Shown: positions 1 through 8,737, counted from the stretch's first letter. The stretch is DNA of 27,241 bases from CAYSRM01 sp964475205 (GCA_964475205.1 CAYYVQ010000036.1:1-27241); one strand, 5' to 3'. Program-made: numbers and translations. The notes: generated from the letters alone by a model not told the origin.

Positions 1-124
1 GTCCGCACGCAGACAGGTGTGCATTCGTGGTTCAACTGCTCTTTATAGGTTCATAAAAACTTACGCCGCTTGCTGCATTTTGAATGCCGGATATAGGTTT
101 ATTGTAGCCAGGCAACCGTCTACG

Positions 125-3100
125 TCAAACTTTTGCGATAATATCGATTGTCTCGTCAAGCATCCTGTCAGGATCGGATTCAGAAAGGCGGGGGAATCGG
201 CTCTCTTGCTTCACGTATTGCCCGTTTCGAACCAGCATAATTTTGCCTTCTCGAACCTCTACGGCTGTTATGCTGCGTGTATGAGCGGCGATTTTCAGTT
301 CGGCAATTTTAAACAGCCTGTTAAGAGCGGGGGGTATGCGCCCGAAGCGGTCTTCCATTTCGCTGCGTGTTCCGGCAAGATCATCCAGGGTGGATAGTTC
401 GGCCAGTTTTCTGTAAATCTCAAGACGAAGCTTCTCTTCCTTCACATAATCATAAGGAACAAACGCGGAGGCTGTTCTTTCGTCTGACGACAGCGAGAGC
501 TCCACAAAGTCCAGCCGTACTTCCACATCGATTACAGGTGGAACCGGCTGGCCTTTCAGTTGCATTACCGACCGCTTCATCAACTGGCAATACAGACCGA
601 AACCTATAGCGCGTATGTAGCCGCTTTGCTTTGCGCCAAGAATGTTGCCTGCCCCGCGAATCTCAAGATCCTGTATGGCAAGGTGAAAACTCCCGCCAAG
701 CCCCCCGTGTCTTTCAATGGCGCTCAGCCTCTTGCGGGCGGCAGAATCGATTGTTCCACGCGGGGGTATCAGCAAATATGCATAAGCTTTGTGCGTCGAC
801 CTTCCCACCCTTCCGCGCAACTGGTAAAGATCGGCAATCCCGAACCTGTCAGCGCGATCAATAATGATCGTGTTTGCCCGTGGAATATCCATGCCGCTCT
901 CAATGATGGTTGTGCACAACAACACATTGAATTCCCCGCTTACAAAAGAACGCATGACCGCCTCAAGCCCGGAAGACGGCATCTGGCCGTGCGCAGTACG
1001 AATATCAGCTTCCGGAATAAGTCTCTGGAGACGTTTCTGAATGCCTGCAATGGTTTTTACCCTGTTGTGCAGGAAAAAAACCTGACCATCACGGCTGATT
1101 TCTCTCAATATGGCGTCACGCACGATATTGTCGTCGTATTCGGTAATCACTGTCTCAACAGGCATCCGCTCGCGCGGGGCAGTCTGGATCAGGCTCATGT
1201 CCCTTACGCCGGTCATGCTCATATACAGTGTCCTCGGAATAGGCGTGGCTGTCATCGTGAGCACATCAACAAGCTCACGAACTCTTTTGAGCTTTTCTTT
1301 GTGATTGACCCCGAATCTCTGTTCTTCGTCAATAATTACCAGCCCAAGATCCCTGAAACTGACTCCCTCCTGAAGAAGAGCGTGAGTTCCTATAACAATG
1401 TCGATCCTGCCTGCGGCAAGATCCTTTATAACCATATCCTGCTCCGAACGGGTCTTGAAGCGGCTGATCATCTGAATGCGAAGGGGAAAGGCTGACATGC
1501 GTTCGGTAAAAGTATTGTAATGCTGCTGGGCCAGGACTGTGGTTGGAACCAGCACCGCGGTCTGCTTTCCATCAAGCGCTGCTTTGAAAGCGGCCCTCAT
1601 TGCGACTTCGGTTTTGCCGTATCCCGCATCCCCGCACAACAACCTGTCCATAGGTCTGGTCGATTCCATATCCTGCTTGATTTCGCCAATTACCCGCTGC
1701 TGATCTTCTGTTTCCCGGAAAGGGAAAGAATTATCAAAATCATGCTGCCAGGTTGTATCGGAGGAAAAGGCATGACCCTCCAAAGCGCTTCTTTTTGCCT
1801 GAACTTCAAGAAGTTCTGAAGCAAAATCAATGATATTTTCCCTCGCCTGACTTTTCTCCTTTGACCACCGCCGGCCGCCAAGCTTGTGGAGCCTTGTATG
1901 CTGACCGGAGAAGCCTACATACCTGGTAATAAGATGGGCCTGCGTGACAGGCACATGGAGCACGGCGCCTTCGTCATATTCTATGCTCAGCATTTCATGC
2001 GTGCGGTTCTTTATGGTTATTTCGTTCAAACCAAGGTACCGGCCTATACCATGCGCAGAGTGAACCACCAGATCTCCAGGCGAGATGTCGGATAGTTCGG
2101 TTAAGGCAGCCTGCCTTGCCCTGTGCACAGGCGTCTTCCTTGTTCTGGGCAGGTATCTTCTTCCAATGGCTTCCTTCTTCCCGTAGATGTCGGACTCAGC
2201 CACAATAACAAATTTCAGATGCCTGGAGGCAAGGCCCTCTGACAGTGTTCCCGGCAACAGTTGAATATTGTCGGGTTGCGCCGGCTTCATTGCTTCGCGA
2301 AAATGATGCAGAGATCCTTTTGTGTTAAGGAAAACTGCGACATCATTCCCCGATGCCGCCGCAGCCTGAAGCTGAGACAGGAGGTTCTGCCTCAAAGCTT
2401 CCATGGCATCGGGATGAACAGCGCTTTGCGGAATATGAAAAAGATCGCCTACGGCAAATATGTCCGGAAGAACAGGTTTCTCCGCCAATTCCATAACGGC
2501 AATCCGGCGCGTGTGCCTGCCTTTAAGCATAACTTGTATATCTTCCAGTGTTACTATTGAATCCTCTTTTTTTGCCTGGCGGACATTGTTCTCGTAAAGT
2601 CCGGCATGTTCCTTTACCGACTCTGCAGTCGACCATATAAAGGTCGAATCGGCCGGAACATAATCAAAAAATGGAACAGTTTGTTTCTCTGGCCCGGCCG
2701 TATCGCCTTGCGGGGGAAGAGAAACACCCGAGAGTCTGACTGCTGTTCTCTGGTCGGTCGGTTCAAACTGTCTGATTGTATCAATCATGGAACCTTCGAA
2801 ATCAACCCTGACCGGCAGTTCCTCGGTAAGCGGCCAAGCATCGATTATGCCGCCTCTGACGGCAGCCTGGCCGGGCGCCTGAACCTTGGCGCAGAATGTG
2901 TAGTCCTGTTCGTCAAGCCACTCTACAAAAACCTCTGGGTCGAGTTCCCGGCCGGCGGCCAGATCCATCGTGTTGCCGCGAAGCTTACTCGGCGAAACAA
3001 CCTTCTGCATAAGAGCCTGCACCGATGTGACAATGACAAGGTTGCCTGCTTTCCTGCCGTCAGAACCGGCCCGGGCCAGATCTTCAAGGACTTCCAGCCT

Positions 3101-3424
3101 GTAAGCTGCAGTGGCATCAATAGCCGGGGAACCTTCTCGGGGCGGGTAATACAACAGGCGCCTTTTGCTTGTGTCAGGAAGCATTATGTGCAGCAAAGTT
3201 GACAGGTTCTGGTGTGCCTGCTCAAGCTTGTCAAGGCCGTCTGCAACAAAAAGCGTAGTCCCCCCGAATGCCATGCTGCACGACAGGGCCATAAGGCACT
3301 GGCCTGAAAGCGGCATATCAGAAACCTCGCTCCGTGATCCGGCAGGAAACGCCGGTTCAACAAACCTGGTCATTTTCTTGAGAATAGCATGCATAATGCA
3401 ATGATAGCCAAAGGGAGATAGCAT
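125..3424 (-). CDS. mfd: Transcription-repair coupling factor Mfd
   Basis: This ATP-dependent DNA translocase removes RNA polymerase stalled at lesions and recruits UvrA for nucleotide excision repair; it acts in the cytoplasm. The 1099-residue product is close to the usual family length of about 1150. The N-terminal UvrB-like module covers about residues 35-340. The RNA-polymerase-interacting CarD-like domain lies at about 448-510 (DLVVHSAHGIGRYLG). The helicase core carries Walker A GDAGYGKT (598-605), the DEEQ box (699-702), TATPIPRT (725-732) and RGRVGR (870-875), followed by the C-terminal domain. The start at 3424 has only a weak upstream AGG; Met11 or Met18 are possible alternatives. 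It lies 115 bp downstream of rpoN on the same strand. The family call is certain; only the exact start is in doubt. Confidence 0.97.
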   Translation of the reverse strand: MLSPFGYHCIMHAILKKMTRFVEPAFPAGSRSEVSDMPLSGQCLMALSCSMAFGGTTLFVADGLDKLEQAHQNLSTLLHIMLPDTSKRRLLYYPPREGSPAIDATAAYRLEVLEDLARAGSDGRKAGNLVIVTSVQALMQKVVSPSKLRGNTMDLAAGRELDPEVFVEWLDEQDYTFCAKVQAPGQAAVRGGIIDAWPLTEELPVRVDFEGSMIDTIRQFEPTDQRTAVRLSGVSLPPQGDTAGPEKQTVPFFDYVPADSTFIWSTAESVKEHAGLYENNVRQAKKEDSIVTLEDIQVMLKGRHTRRIAVMELAEKPVLPDIFAVGDLFHIPQSAVHPDAMEALRQNLLSQLQAAAASGNDVAVFLNTKGSLHHFREAMKPAQPDNIQLLPGTLSEGLASRHLKFVIVAESDIYGKKEAIGRRYLPRTRKTPVHRARQAALTELSDISPGDLVVHSAHGIGRYLGLNEITIKNRTHEMLSIEYDEGAVLHVPVTQAHLITRYVGFSGQHTRLHKLGGRRWSKEKSQARENIIDFASELLEVQAKRSALEGHAFSSDTTWQHDFDNSFPFRETEDQQRVIGEIKQDMESTRPMDRLLCGDAGYGKTEVAMRAAFKAALDGKQTAVLVPTTVLAQQHYNTFTERMSAFPLRIQMISRFKTRSEQDMVIKDLAAGRIDIVIGTHALLQEGVSFRDLGLVIIDEEQRFGVNHKEKLKRVRELVDVLTMTATPIPRTLYMSMTGVRDMSLIQTAPRERMPVETVITEYDDNIVRDAILREISRDGQVFFLHNRVKTIAGIQKRLQRLIPEADIRTAHGQMPSSGLEAVMRSFVSGEFNVLLCTTIIESGMDIPRANTIIIDRADRFGIADLYQLRGRVGRSTHKAYAYLLIPPRGTIDSAARKRLSAIERHGGLGGSFHLAIQDLEIRGAGNILGAKQSGYIRAIGFGLYCQLMKRSVMQLKGQPVPPVIDVEVRLDFVELSLSSDERTASAFVPYDYVKEEKLRLEIYRKLAELSTLDDLAGTRSEMEDRFGRIPPALNRLFKIAELKIAAHTRSITAVEVREGKIMLVRNGQYVKQESRFPRLSESDPDRMLDETIDIIAKV

Positions 3425-3539
3425 TAACCTGACTTATAAATGAACCTTCTTCTTCACGCTACTTTCCCGAACCCGACCCGCCGGGAGAGCGCACGGATTG
3501 CGGGAATCAAGAGCGTGCCACGTCAAGCCGGACATCGGA

Positions 3540-4967
3540 TCAATACAGTTTTCGCATGTGAGACGGAGGTATTCGCAGAACAGTCCTGTATTTTGCCACC
3601 GTACGCCTTGCAACGCTGATTCCCTTTTTCTTTAGCTGCTCAACAATTTCCTGGTCGGACAACGGCTTGGAAGGATCCTCTTTGGAAACCAGCGTGGCAA
3701 TAATGTCTTTTACGGTCTTGTTAGACACCTGCTGGCCGTCAGAGGTTGTAACTCCGGGCGAGAAGAAATACTTGAGCTCAAATACTCCACTTGGGGTCCG
3801 CATGTACTTGCCTGCTACCGCTCGGCTTACAGTGGTTTCGTGAACCCCTACGGTTTCAGCAATTTCCGCCATGGTCATCGGCCGGAGAAAAGCCACGCCT
3901 TTATCAAGAAATTCCGTCTGCCGTTTGACTATTTCCGTGGCTATCCGGTATATGGTTTTCTGCCGCTGATGGATACTCTTTATCAGGAACGCACCCGACC
4001 GGATTCTTTCGCGTATATATTGCTTAACATCCGGATTGGTGGCGGCGCTCTTCATCAGTTTGCGATACTGGTTGCTGATCCGCAGGTGCGGAAGCTGCTC
4101 GTCATCCATTATCACCGTGTATTCGCCTTCCACTTTTCGCACCGTTATCTCCGGCAACACGTAAGCGGCAGTTTCCGACGAATAGACACTGCCGGGTTTC
4201 GGGTCAAGGGTTGATATCAGCTTGGCTGCTTTCTGAACATCTTCAGTGGAACACTGAAGACTGCGGGAGATGTCCTGATATTTATGCGCGCCCAGTTTGT
4301 TAAGGAAATCCTTCACAATCCGAGCGGCAAGACTTTCGCCTTTTCCCATCCGGTTAAGCTGTATCAGGAGACATTCACGCAGATCGCGCGCCCCTATACC
4401 GACAGGGTGAAAGTCCTGTATCACGGCAAGAATTACCTCCATGTGCCGACAGTCAAAACTGGCCGCTTCTGCCAGTTCCTCCAGGCTTGTGTATAGATAA
4501 CCGTCCTCGTTAATGCTGCCGATAATGAGTTCGCCGATTTCCATGTCTTCGTCAGACAACCCGGCAAGATTGAGCTGGTTGAGCAGATGCTCCTGGAGCG
4601 ATTCCTTCTGGGGAAGAGATTTCAGAAAATACTGTCGTCTGTCTTCCTGGTCCGGGTTGTAGGGAATAGAGCTTCGCTCCTGGTAGAAATAATCTCGCCA
4701 TTCATCATCCAACCTGGCAAGCGCCTCGTACTCCTTGTCAAAATCCATTTCGCTGTTATCTTCGCTGCCTTTGACTTCAGGCTCAATCTCAACCGTGGGC
4801 TGTTCGGCAGGCAGCTCTTCAAGAGTAGGATTCTGCTCCAGTTCCTTCCTGACCATGGTTCGCAACTCCATGACCGGAACCTGGAGCATCTCCAGCGATT
4901 GGCGCAACTGCGGAGCAAGTACCATCTGGAGCTGCTGATTCTGAGACAAAGATAATGTCTGTTGCAT
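3540..4967 (-). CDS. rpoN: RNA polymerase sigma-54 factor RpoN
   Basis: This alternative sigma factor recognises -24/-12 promoters and needs AAA+ enhancer-binding activators to open them. The glutamine-rich region I is at residues 1-50 (LSLSQNQQLQMVLAPQLRQS). It is followed by an acidic region II, the core-binding domain (about 110-300), a helix-turn-helix near 365-385 (MAEIAETVGVHETTVSRAV) and the RpoN box ARRTVAKYR at 453-461. The end (IPPSHMRKLY) is family-typical, so the gene is complete at 475 residues. An in-frame extension to 5018 exists. I prefer the ATG at 4967 because AGAGGA lies 7 bases before it and the protein then begins at region I. mfd follows on the same strand. No sigma-54 activator gene is visible in the window. 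Confidence 0.97.
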   Translation of the reverse strand: MQQTLSLSQNQQLQMVLAPQLRQSLEMLQVPVMELRTMVRKELEQNPTLEELPAEQPTVEIEPEVKGSEDNSEMDFDKEYEALARLDDEWRDYFYQERSSIPYNPDQEDRRQYFLKSLPQKESLQEHLLNQLNLAGLSDEDMEIGELIIGSINEDGYLYTSLEELAEAASFDCRHMEVILAVIQDFHPVGIGARDLRECLLIQLNRMGKGESLAARIVKDFLNKLGAHKYQDISRSLQCSTEDVQKAAKLISTLDPKPGSVYSSETAAYVLPEITVRKVEGEYTVIMDDEQLPHLRISNQYRKLMKSAATNPDVKQYIRERIRSGAFLIKSIHQRQKTIYRIATEIVKRQTEFLDKGVAFLRPMTMAEIAETVGVHETTVSRAVAGKYMRTPSGVFELKYFFSPGVTTSDGQQVSNKTVKDIIATLVSKEDPSKPLSDQEIVEQLKKKGISVARRTVAKYRTVLRIPPSHMRKLY

Positions 4968-5449
4968 ATTTAATTCCTCTTTGGCATCAATAATGCTTTT
5001 TTTATCATGTGATCTCAAGGAAATACTGTACAGCGTTAGTAAAACAATGAAATATGCTACAAAAAAAAGGTCGGATGTGGTTGAGGTTGACGGAAGAATT
5101 CGTCATTCTCACAAAAAAGGTTGCGCATCTGATAAATGTTTTTGTATTTTTTGCGAAATTTCTGCTCAAAGAGAAGGCCAGTATAATTTTTTTTAAGCCG
5201 GGTGGTTGGATACTTGTATCCACTGAACGCATGCGTACCGACAAGCCCACACCCACCATGCGATACAGAACACCACCCGGCTTCCTTTCCAACCCTTCAC
5301 AGTTGTAACACAAAAGCTGCGTGGACACCTGACCAAAAAGAAACTGCTTTGCCCCTTGTTCCGGTTTTTGTTACATTTAACCCGCATTTTCCACAGGATA
5401 CGGTTCTTTGTTGCCAAATCCAGATTGAATTTAAAAAGGAGCAGCGCCA
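4968..5449. other. Divergent rpoN/thyA intergenic region
   Basis: This 482-bp spacer separates the rpoN start (minus) from the thyA start (plus) and must hold both promoters. I see no convincing coding sequence in it. Its most notable content is a nested inverted repeat at 5195-5283, directly preceded by a T-run and by TATAAT at 5182-5187. I find no good -35 hexamer at the right distance from that TATAAT. The right part carries only the thyA ribosome binding site AAGGAG (5436-5441). Confidence 0.7.
5195..5283. repeat. Nested inverted repeat, candidate structured RNA or mobile repeat
   Basis: A perfect 12-bp outer stem, AAGCCGGGTGGT (5195-5206) with ACCACCCGGCTT (5272-5283), encloses 65 bases. 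Inside are a hairpin TGGATA-CTTG-TATCCA (5207-5222) and a second pairing CGCATG / CATGCG (about 5229-5262), giving a three-helix shape. TATAAT lies 8 bases upstream on the plus strand. No T-run follows the stem in either direction, so it is not a simple terminator. I do not recognise a known riboswitch class. It could be a leader RNA, a small RNA or a dispersed repeat. Confidence 0.5.
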
Positions 5450-6451
5450 ATGGCAGAACAGACACATCCGGAGAGCCAATATCTTAACCTACTGCGGGAT
5501 ATACTTGATAACGGCTCCGATAAAGAGCTTTTCCTTACTCCAGAGGTAAAAAAACTATACCAGGAACGCGGCGAAACACTGCCCTTTATCAGGTCGGTAT
5601 TCGGCAGACAGTTGCGTTTTGATCTTTCCCGGGGTTTCCCTCTGCTTACGACCAAGAAAACATACCTGAAAGGCATCATCATAGAACTGCTGTGGTTCTT
5701 GCGCGGCGATTCAAACATAAAGTTCCTTGTTGATAACAACGTTCACATCTGGGACGAATGGGCCTGGAAAAACTATCACAGGAACTGCTCACAGTACGGT
5801 TTGCCGGACCTGGCTCAGGACAAATTCATTGACAAAATGAGGGAGGAACCCTGGGACAGTGATTTTGTAAAAAAATGGGGCGACCTGATTACTATCTATG
5901 GAAGAATGTGGCGAAGATGGCCGGCCAGCGACGGCCGCGAGATTGACCAGCTCAAATGGGCAATCGAGGGGCTGAAAAAGAAACCCTACCGTAAATCTTA
6001 CGTAGTCTCAGCCTGGAATCCCGATTTCGTTTACGAAATGGCTTCGGAAGGCAATGCCACTGAAGTTCCTCCGTTTTGCCATACTTTGTTTCACTTCGGA
6101 GTCACCCACGGTAATAAATTGAACCTCGGACTTTACCAGCGAAGCGCAGATGTCTTCCTGGGTGTGCCCTTCAACATAGCCAGTTATGCGCTGCTACTGA
6201 TGATGACAGCACAGGTAACCGGCCTGGAAGCTGGCGACTTCGTGCATACCTTCGGCGATGTCCATGCATATTCCAATCACGTGGCCCAGATTAAGGAACA
6301 GTTGGAGAGAGAACCACGTCCGCTTCCGCAGATGCGCCTTAATCCGGAAATAAAAGACATAGACAATTTTACCTACAACGATTTTACCATTGAGGGATAC
6401 GACCCACACCCCCGACTGAAAGCCGAAATTGTCAATGTCGGCGGATTTTGA
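5450..6451 (+). CDS. thyA: Thymidylate synthase ThyA
   Basis: This enzyme methylates dUMP to dTMP using 5,10-methylene-tetrahydrofolate, which becomes dihydrofolate. The 333-residue protein shows YGRMWRRW (150-157), the catalytic Cys210 in VPPFCHTLFHF, LYQRSADVFLGVPFNIASYA (228-246), and the C-terminal YSNHVAQIKEQLEREPRPLP and EGYDPHPRLKAEI. It is longer than the E. coli enzyme (264) because of an insertion at about residues 105-150. Two familiar positions differ: the Gln after the catalytic motif is His (CHTLFHF), and the Cys of RSCDVFLG is Ala. The start is supported by AAGGAG 8 bases upstream. The stop codon overlaps the folA ribosome binding site, so the two genes are translationally linked and complete one folate cycle. 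Confidence 0.97.
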   Translation: MAEQTHPESQYLNLLRDILDNGSDKELFLTPEVKKLYQERGETLPFIRSVFGRQLRFDLSRGFPLLTTKKTYLKGIIIELLWFLRGDSNIKFLVDNNVHIWDEWAWKNYHRNCSQYGLPDLAQDKFIDKMREEPWDSDFVKKWGDLITIYGRMWRRWPASDGREIDQLKWAIEGLKKKPYRKSYVVSAWNPDFVYEMASEGNATEVPPFCHTLFHFGVTHGNKLNLGLYQRSADVFLGVPFNIASYALLLMMTAQVTGLEAGDFVHTFGDVHAYSNHVAQIKEQLEREPRPLPQMRLNPEIKDIDNFTYNDFTIEGYDPHPRLKAEIVNVGGF

Positions 6452-6458
6452 GGAAAAG

Positions 6459-6944
6459 ATGATTTCATTAATCTGCGCTATGGGCAGAAATAGAGAAATA
6501 GGCGTTGACAACGGTCTGCCATGGCATATCGCTATGGACCTGAAAAGGTTTAAAAAACTGACCATGGGCCATCCGATAATAATGGGACGGCGCACTTTCG
6601 AATCAATCGGACGGCCCCTGCCCGGACGCAGAAATATTATCATAACACGCGATCTTAACTACAGGCATCCACTCTGCATGACGGTTCATTCAATCGAGGA
6701 AGCAATCAAGTGTGCCCTTGCCGATGAAAAATCCGATCCTCCGGAAATCTTCATAATCGGAGGCGGGCAGATCTACAGACAGACCATCACCATGGCGGAT
6801 AAACTTTACTTCACGCTTGTGGACGACGCTCCGGAAAGGGCGGACACTTTTTTCCCGGAATACAAAGGCTTCTGTAAAGTCAGCGAAGAAGGCCCTTTCA
6901 ATGAAAAGGGCCTGACTTTCAGATTTGTGGAAATGATCCGCTAA
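6459..6944 (+). CDS. folA: Dihydrofolate reductase
   Basis: This enzyme reduces dihydrofolate, produced by the thymidylate synthase upstream, to tetrahydrofolate with NADPH. The 161-residue product matches the usual size (about 160). It shows NREIGVDNGLPWHIAMDLKR with the catalytic acid Asp27, the NADPH-binding segment IIMGRRTFESIGRPLPGR (40-57), and IIGGGQIY (99-106). The frame stays open upstream to a TTG at 6429 inside thyA. I choose the ATG at 6459 because AGGA (6451-6454) lies 4 bases before it and the protein then begins in the family-typical way (MISLICAMGRNREIG). The ribosome binding site shares bases with the thyA stop codon. Confidence 0.96.
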   Translation: MISLICAMGRNREIGVDNGLPWHIAMDLKRFKKLTMGHPIIMGRRTFESIGRPLPGRRNIIITRDLNYRHPLCMTVHSIEEAIKCALADEKSDPPEIFIIGGGQIYRQTITMADKLYFTLVDDAPERADTFFPEYKGFCKVSEEGPFNEKGLTFRFVEMIR

Positions 6945-6992
6945 CCTGCAAATCTCACAGGATTTCGTAGCAGCCTGTCCGCCATCTGGCGG
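6945..6992. repeat. Half copy (A) of the AGCCCGCATATCTCACAG repeat family
   Basis: This copy begins directly after the folA stop codon. Bases 6952-6991 match 9601-9640 (copy B) at 38 of 40 positions, including the inner part with the small hairpin CCGCC-ATCT-GGCGG (6979-6992). The outer end is degraded (CCTGCAAATCTCACAG instead of GCCCGCATATCTCACAG). I find no matching right arm, so this is a truncated or decayed copy. Confidence 0.8.
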
Positions 6993-7013
6993 AAAAGCGT
7001 GGAGAGCCGCTTT

Positions 7014-7036
7014 CAGAACAATCCGCCCCGTTTGGC
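7014..7036. repeat. Short tRNA-Tyr-like duplication, left flank
   Basis: CAGAACAATCCGCCCCGTTTGG resembles the D-arm to anticodon-arm segment of the adjacent tRNA gene (7101-7118, CAGTCTGCCCCGTTTGGC). It also matches the right-flank copy 7226-7248 at 19 of 23 positions. The matches were aligned by eye. It may be a relic of tRNA duplication or recombination. Confidence 0.5.
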
Positions 7037-7050
7037 CTTTCTCATAAAAA

Positions 7051-7135
7051 TGGTGGTGGGGCTTGGATTCGAACCAAGGAAGGCATTGCCAGCAGATTTA
7101 CAGTCTGCCCCGTTTGGCCGCTTCGGTACCCCACC
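7051..7135 (-). tRNA. tRNA-Tyr (anticodon GTA)
   Basis: Read on the minus strand, the 7-bp acceptor stem GGTGGGG pairs with CCCCACC, followed by discriminator A and an encoded CCA (7051-7053). The anticodon stem-loop is GCAGA-CTGTAAA-TCTGC, giving anticodon GTA (complement at 7099-7101). A long variable arm and the T-arm GGTTCGAATCC follow. The 85-nt length and long variable arm fit a class II bacterial tRNA-Tyr. It lies antisense to its neighbours and is flanked by short sequences that resemble part of the tRNA itself. Confidence 0.95.
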
Positions 7136-7405
7136 GTTAAGTTGTTTTAAAATCTCTCTTATAGCAGCGCAGCAGATCTCCTGCAAACGCCAAAGGCGTC
7201 CAGTTCTGAGCATCAAAGCTGCTTGCAGGACAATCTGTCCCGTTTGGACAATCCAACAGATAGCAGAAAGAACTACTCCACAAATCTGAAAGTTTGCAAT
7301 CGTATTTCATCTAAGGCAAGAAAAAATTCATCTATGTTTTCTTGACCGTGCCCAATGGGGCGGACATTATCCTAAATTCGATACTTTTCAAAAAAGGAGC
7401 AGACT
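7136..7405. other. Intergenic region right of tRNA-Tyr
   Basis: No gene is visible here. It should hold the tRNA-Tyr promoter (minus strand) and the promoter of the oxidoreductase gene (plus strand). It contains an 8-bp inverted repeat TCCTGCAA (7179-7186) / TTGCAGGA (7223-7230) that encloses a small ACGCC-AAA-GGCGT hairpin. The right-flank tRNA-like duplication starts within its right arm. Confidence 0.6.
7226..7248. repeat. Short tRNA-Tyr-like duplication, right flank
   Basis: CAGGACAATCTGTCCCGTTTGG matches the left-flank copy 7014-7036 at 19 of 23 bases and shares CCCGTTTGG plus neighbouring bases with the tRNA-Tyr interior (7101-7118). The tRNA gene therefore sits between two related partial copies in the same orientation. 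Confidence 0.5.
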
Positions 7406-8707
7406 ATGAGCAATCAACTTAAGTGCATAATCGTAGGAGCAGGCCACCGTAGCTTGAGATACGCGTCTTATGCTAAAGAACATCCTGAAACTATGGAAGT
7501 TGTCGGGGTAGCCGACCCCTCCGAGCTGCGCCGCCGGAAAGCCGCAGAGATATACAATCTCAACGATTCCCAGCTCTACCAGTCTGCAGAAGATCTCGCC
7601 TCCAGGCCAAAGATGGCCGACTTTGTAATTAACGGCACCATGGATCAGCAGCACGTTGCCACCTCTTTGCCGCTCCTGGAAAGAGGTTACGATATGCTGC
7701 TGGAAAAACCGTTTGCCACAACCGAAGAAGATATGTGGAAACTCGTTGAGGCAGTAAAAAAACACGGCAATAAAGTCGCCATATGCCATGTTCTCAGACA
7801 CGCCCCATTTTATGCAGCCATACGTAAACAACTGGCCAACAACATTATTGGCAGCATCATAAACATTCAGGCCACAGAGCACGTATCCTATCACCATATG
7901 GGCACAAGCTATATTCGGGGCAAACACAACCGGAAGGAACTTTCGGGATCAAGCATGCTCATGGCAAAATCCTGCCATGATCTTGACCTTATTGCATGGC
8001 TGAAGACAAAGGTCCATCCCACTCGCGTGTGCAGTTTTGGCAGCAATATCCAGTTCCGCCCTGAAAACGCTCCGGAAGGCGCCGGGAACCGCTGCTTAGT
8101 GGACTGCCCGATCGAGAAGGAATGCCTATATTCAGCGAGAAAGCATTATATTGACCACCCGGACCGATGGAAATTCTATGTGTGGGATTCGATCGAGCAC
8201 ATCAAAGAACCGACTATCGAAGACAAGATTGAATCACTGAAAACCTCGCCATACGGACGTTGCGCATGGAAAACGGATATGGATCTGGTCGACCATGAAT
8301 CAGTTCTAATAGAGTTCCGGGACGGCAGCACCGCTACGTTCAACATGATAGGCGGCGCCGCAAAACCGTCACGCTCCATTCATATAATCGGAACAACAGG
8401 CGAAATACAGGGCGCATTGGAGGACAGTAAATTCGTTATTCGACATATTGACCCCAGGCCCGGCCACGAATACTCGGAACAGGAAATTGACTTGAAGATT
8501 ACCGGCGACATGACAGGAGCACAAGGCGGACATGGCGGCGGGGATCTGCGGTTGGTCGGCGACTTCCTCAAATACCTTAACGAAAAAAAACCTTCGCTCT
8601 CTACTACCAGCCTCGAAGATTCCATCTCCAGCCACCTTCTCGGTTTTCGAGCAGAGATTTCCCGCGAACAAAACAAAGTCGCGGAAATAGAACCGTTCTC
8701 CTTGTAG
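7406..8707 (+). CDS. Gfo/Idh/MocA-family NAD(P)-dependent oxidoreductase
   Basis: This is a probable cytoplasmic dehydrogenase of sugars, inositols or related polyols; the substrate cannot be read from the sequence. The 433-residue protein opens with a Rossmann fold (CIIVGAGHRS, 7-16). It has the family EKP motif in LLEKPFATT (EKP at 100-102) and a His-Asp catalytic-region motif KSCHDLDLIAWL (188-199). A cysteine group C230, C234, C240 (CLVDCPIEKEC), with C286 further on, could bind a metal; such cysteines occur in a subset of the family. The start is supported by AGGAG 6 bases upstream. No sugar transporter or pathway gene lies nearby, so it seems to be transcribed alone. Confidence 0.9.
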   Translation: MSNQLKCIIVGAGHRSLRYASYAKEHPETMEVVGVADPSELRRRKAAEIYNLNDSQLYQSAEDLASRPKMADFVINGTMDQQHVATSLPLLERGYDMLLEKPFATTEEDMWKLVEAVKKHGNKVAICHVLRHAPFYAAIRKQLANNIIGSIINIQATEHVSYHHMGTSYIRGKHNRKELSGSSMLMAKSCHDLDLIAWLKTKVHPTRVCSFGSNIQFRPENAPEGAGNRCLVDCPIEKECLYSARKHYIDHPDRWKFYVWDSIEHIKEPTIEDKIESLKTSPYGRCAWKTDMDLVDHESVLIEFRDGSTATFNMIGGAAKPSRSIHIIGTTGEIQGALEDSKFVIRHIDPRPGHEYSEQEIDLKITGDMTGAQGGHGGGDLRLVGDFLKYLNEKKPSLSTTSLEDSISSHLLGFRAEISREQNKVAEIEPFSL

Positions 8708-8737
8708 TCCGCTCCTGGAAAACAATTATATATTTAA

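Noticed and set aside
1..124. Possible gene start or repeat at the left edge (complement contains AACCACGAATGCACACC)
   Set aside because: Too short to judge. No ribosome binding site or domain is visible, and the resemblance to common intergenic repeats is only from memory.
560..1495. 311-residue plus-strand open frame inside mfd
   Set aside because: It lies opposite the conserved helicase region of mfd and shows no family features.
3497..3520. Sigma-54-like promoter on the minus strand before mfd (TGGCAC at 3515-3520)
   Set aside because: The -24 element is present, but the GC required at -12 is missing at the correct spacing (GATT instead).
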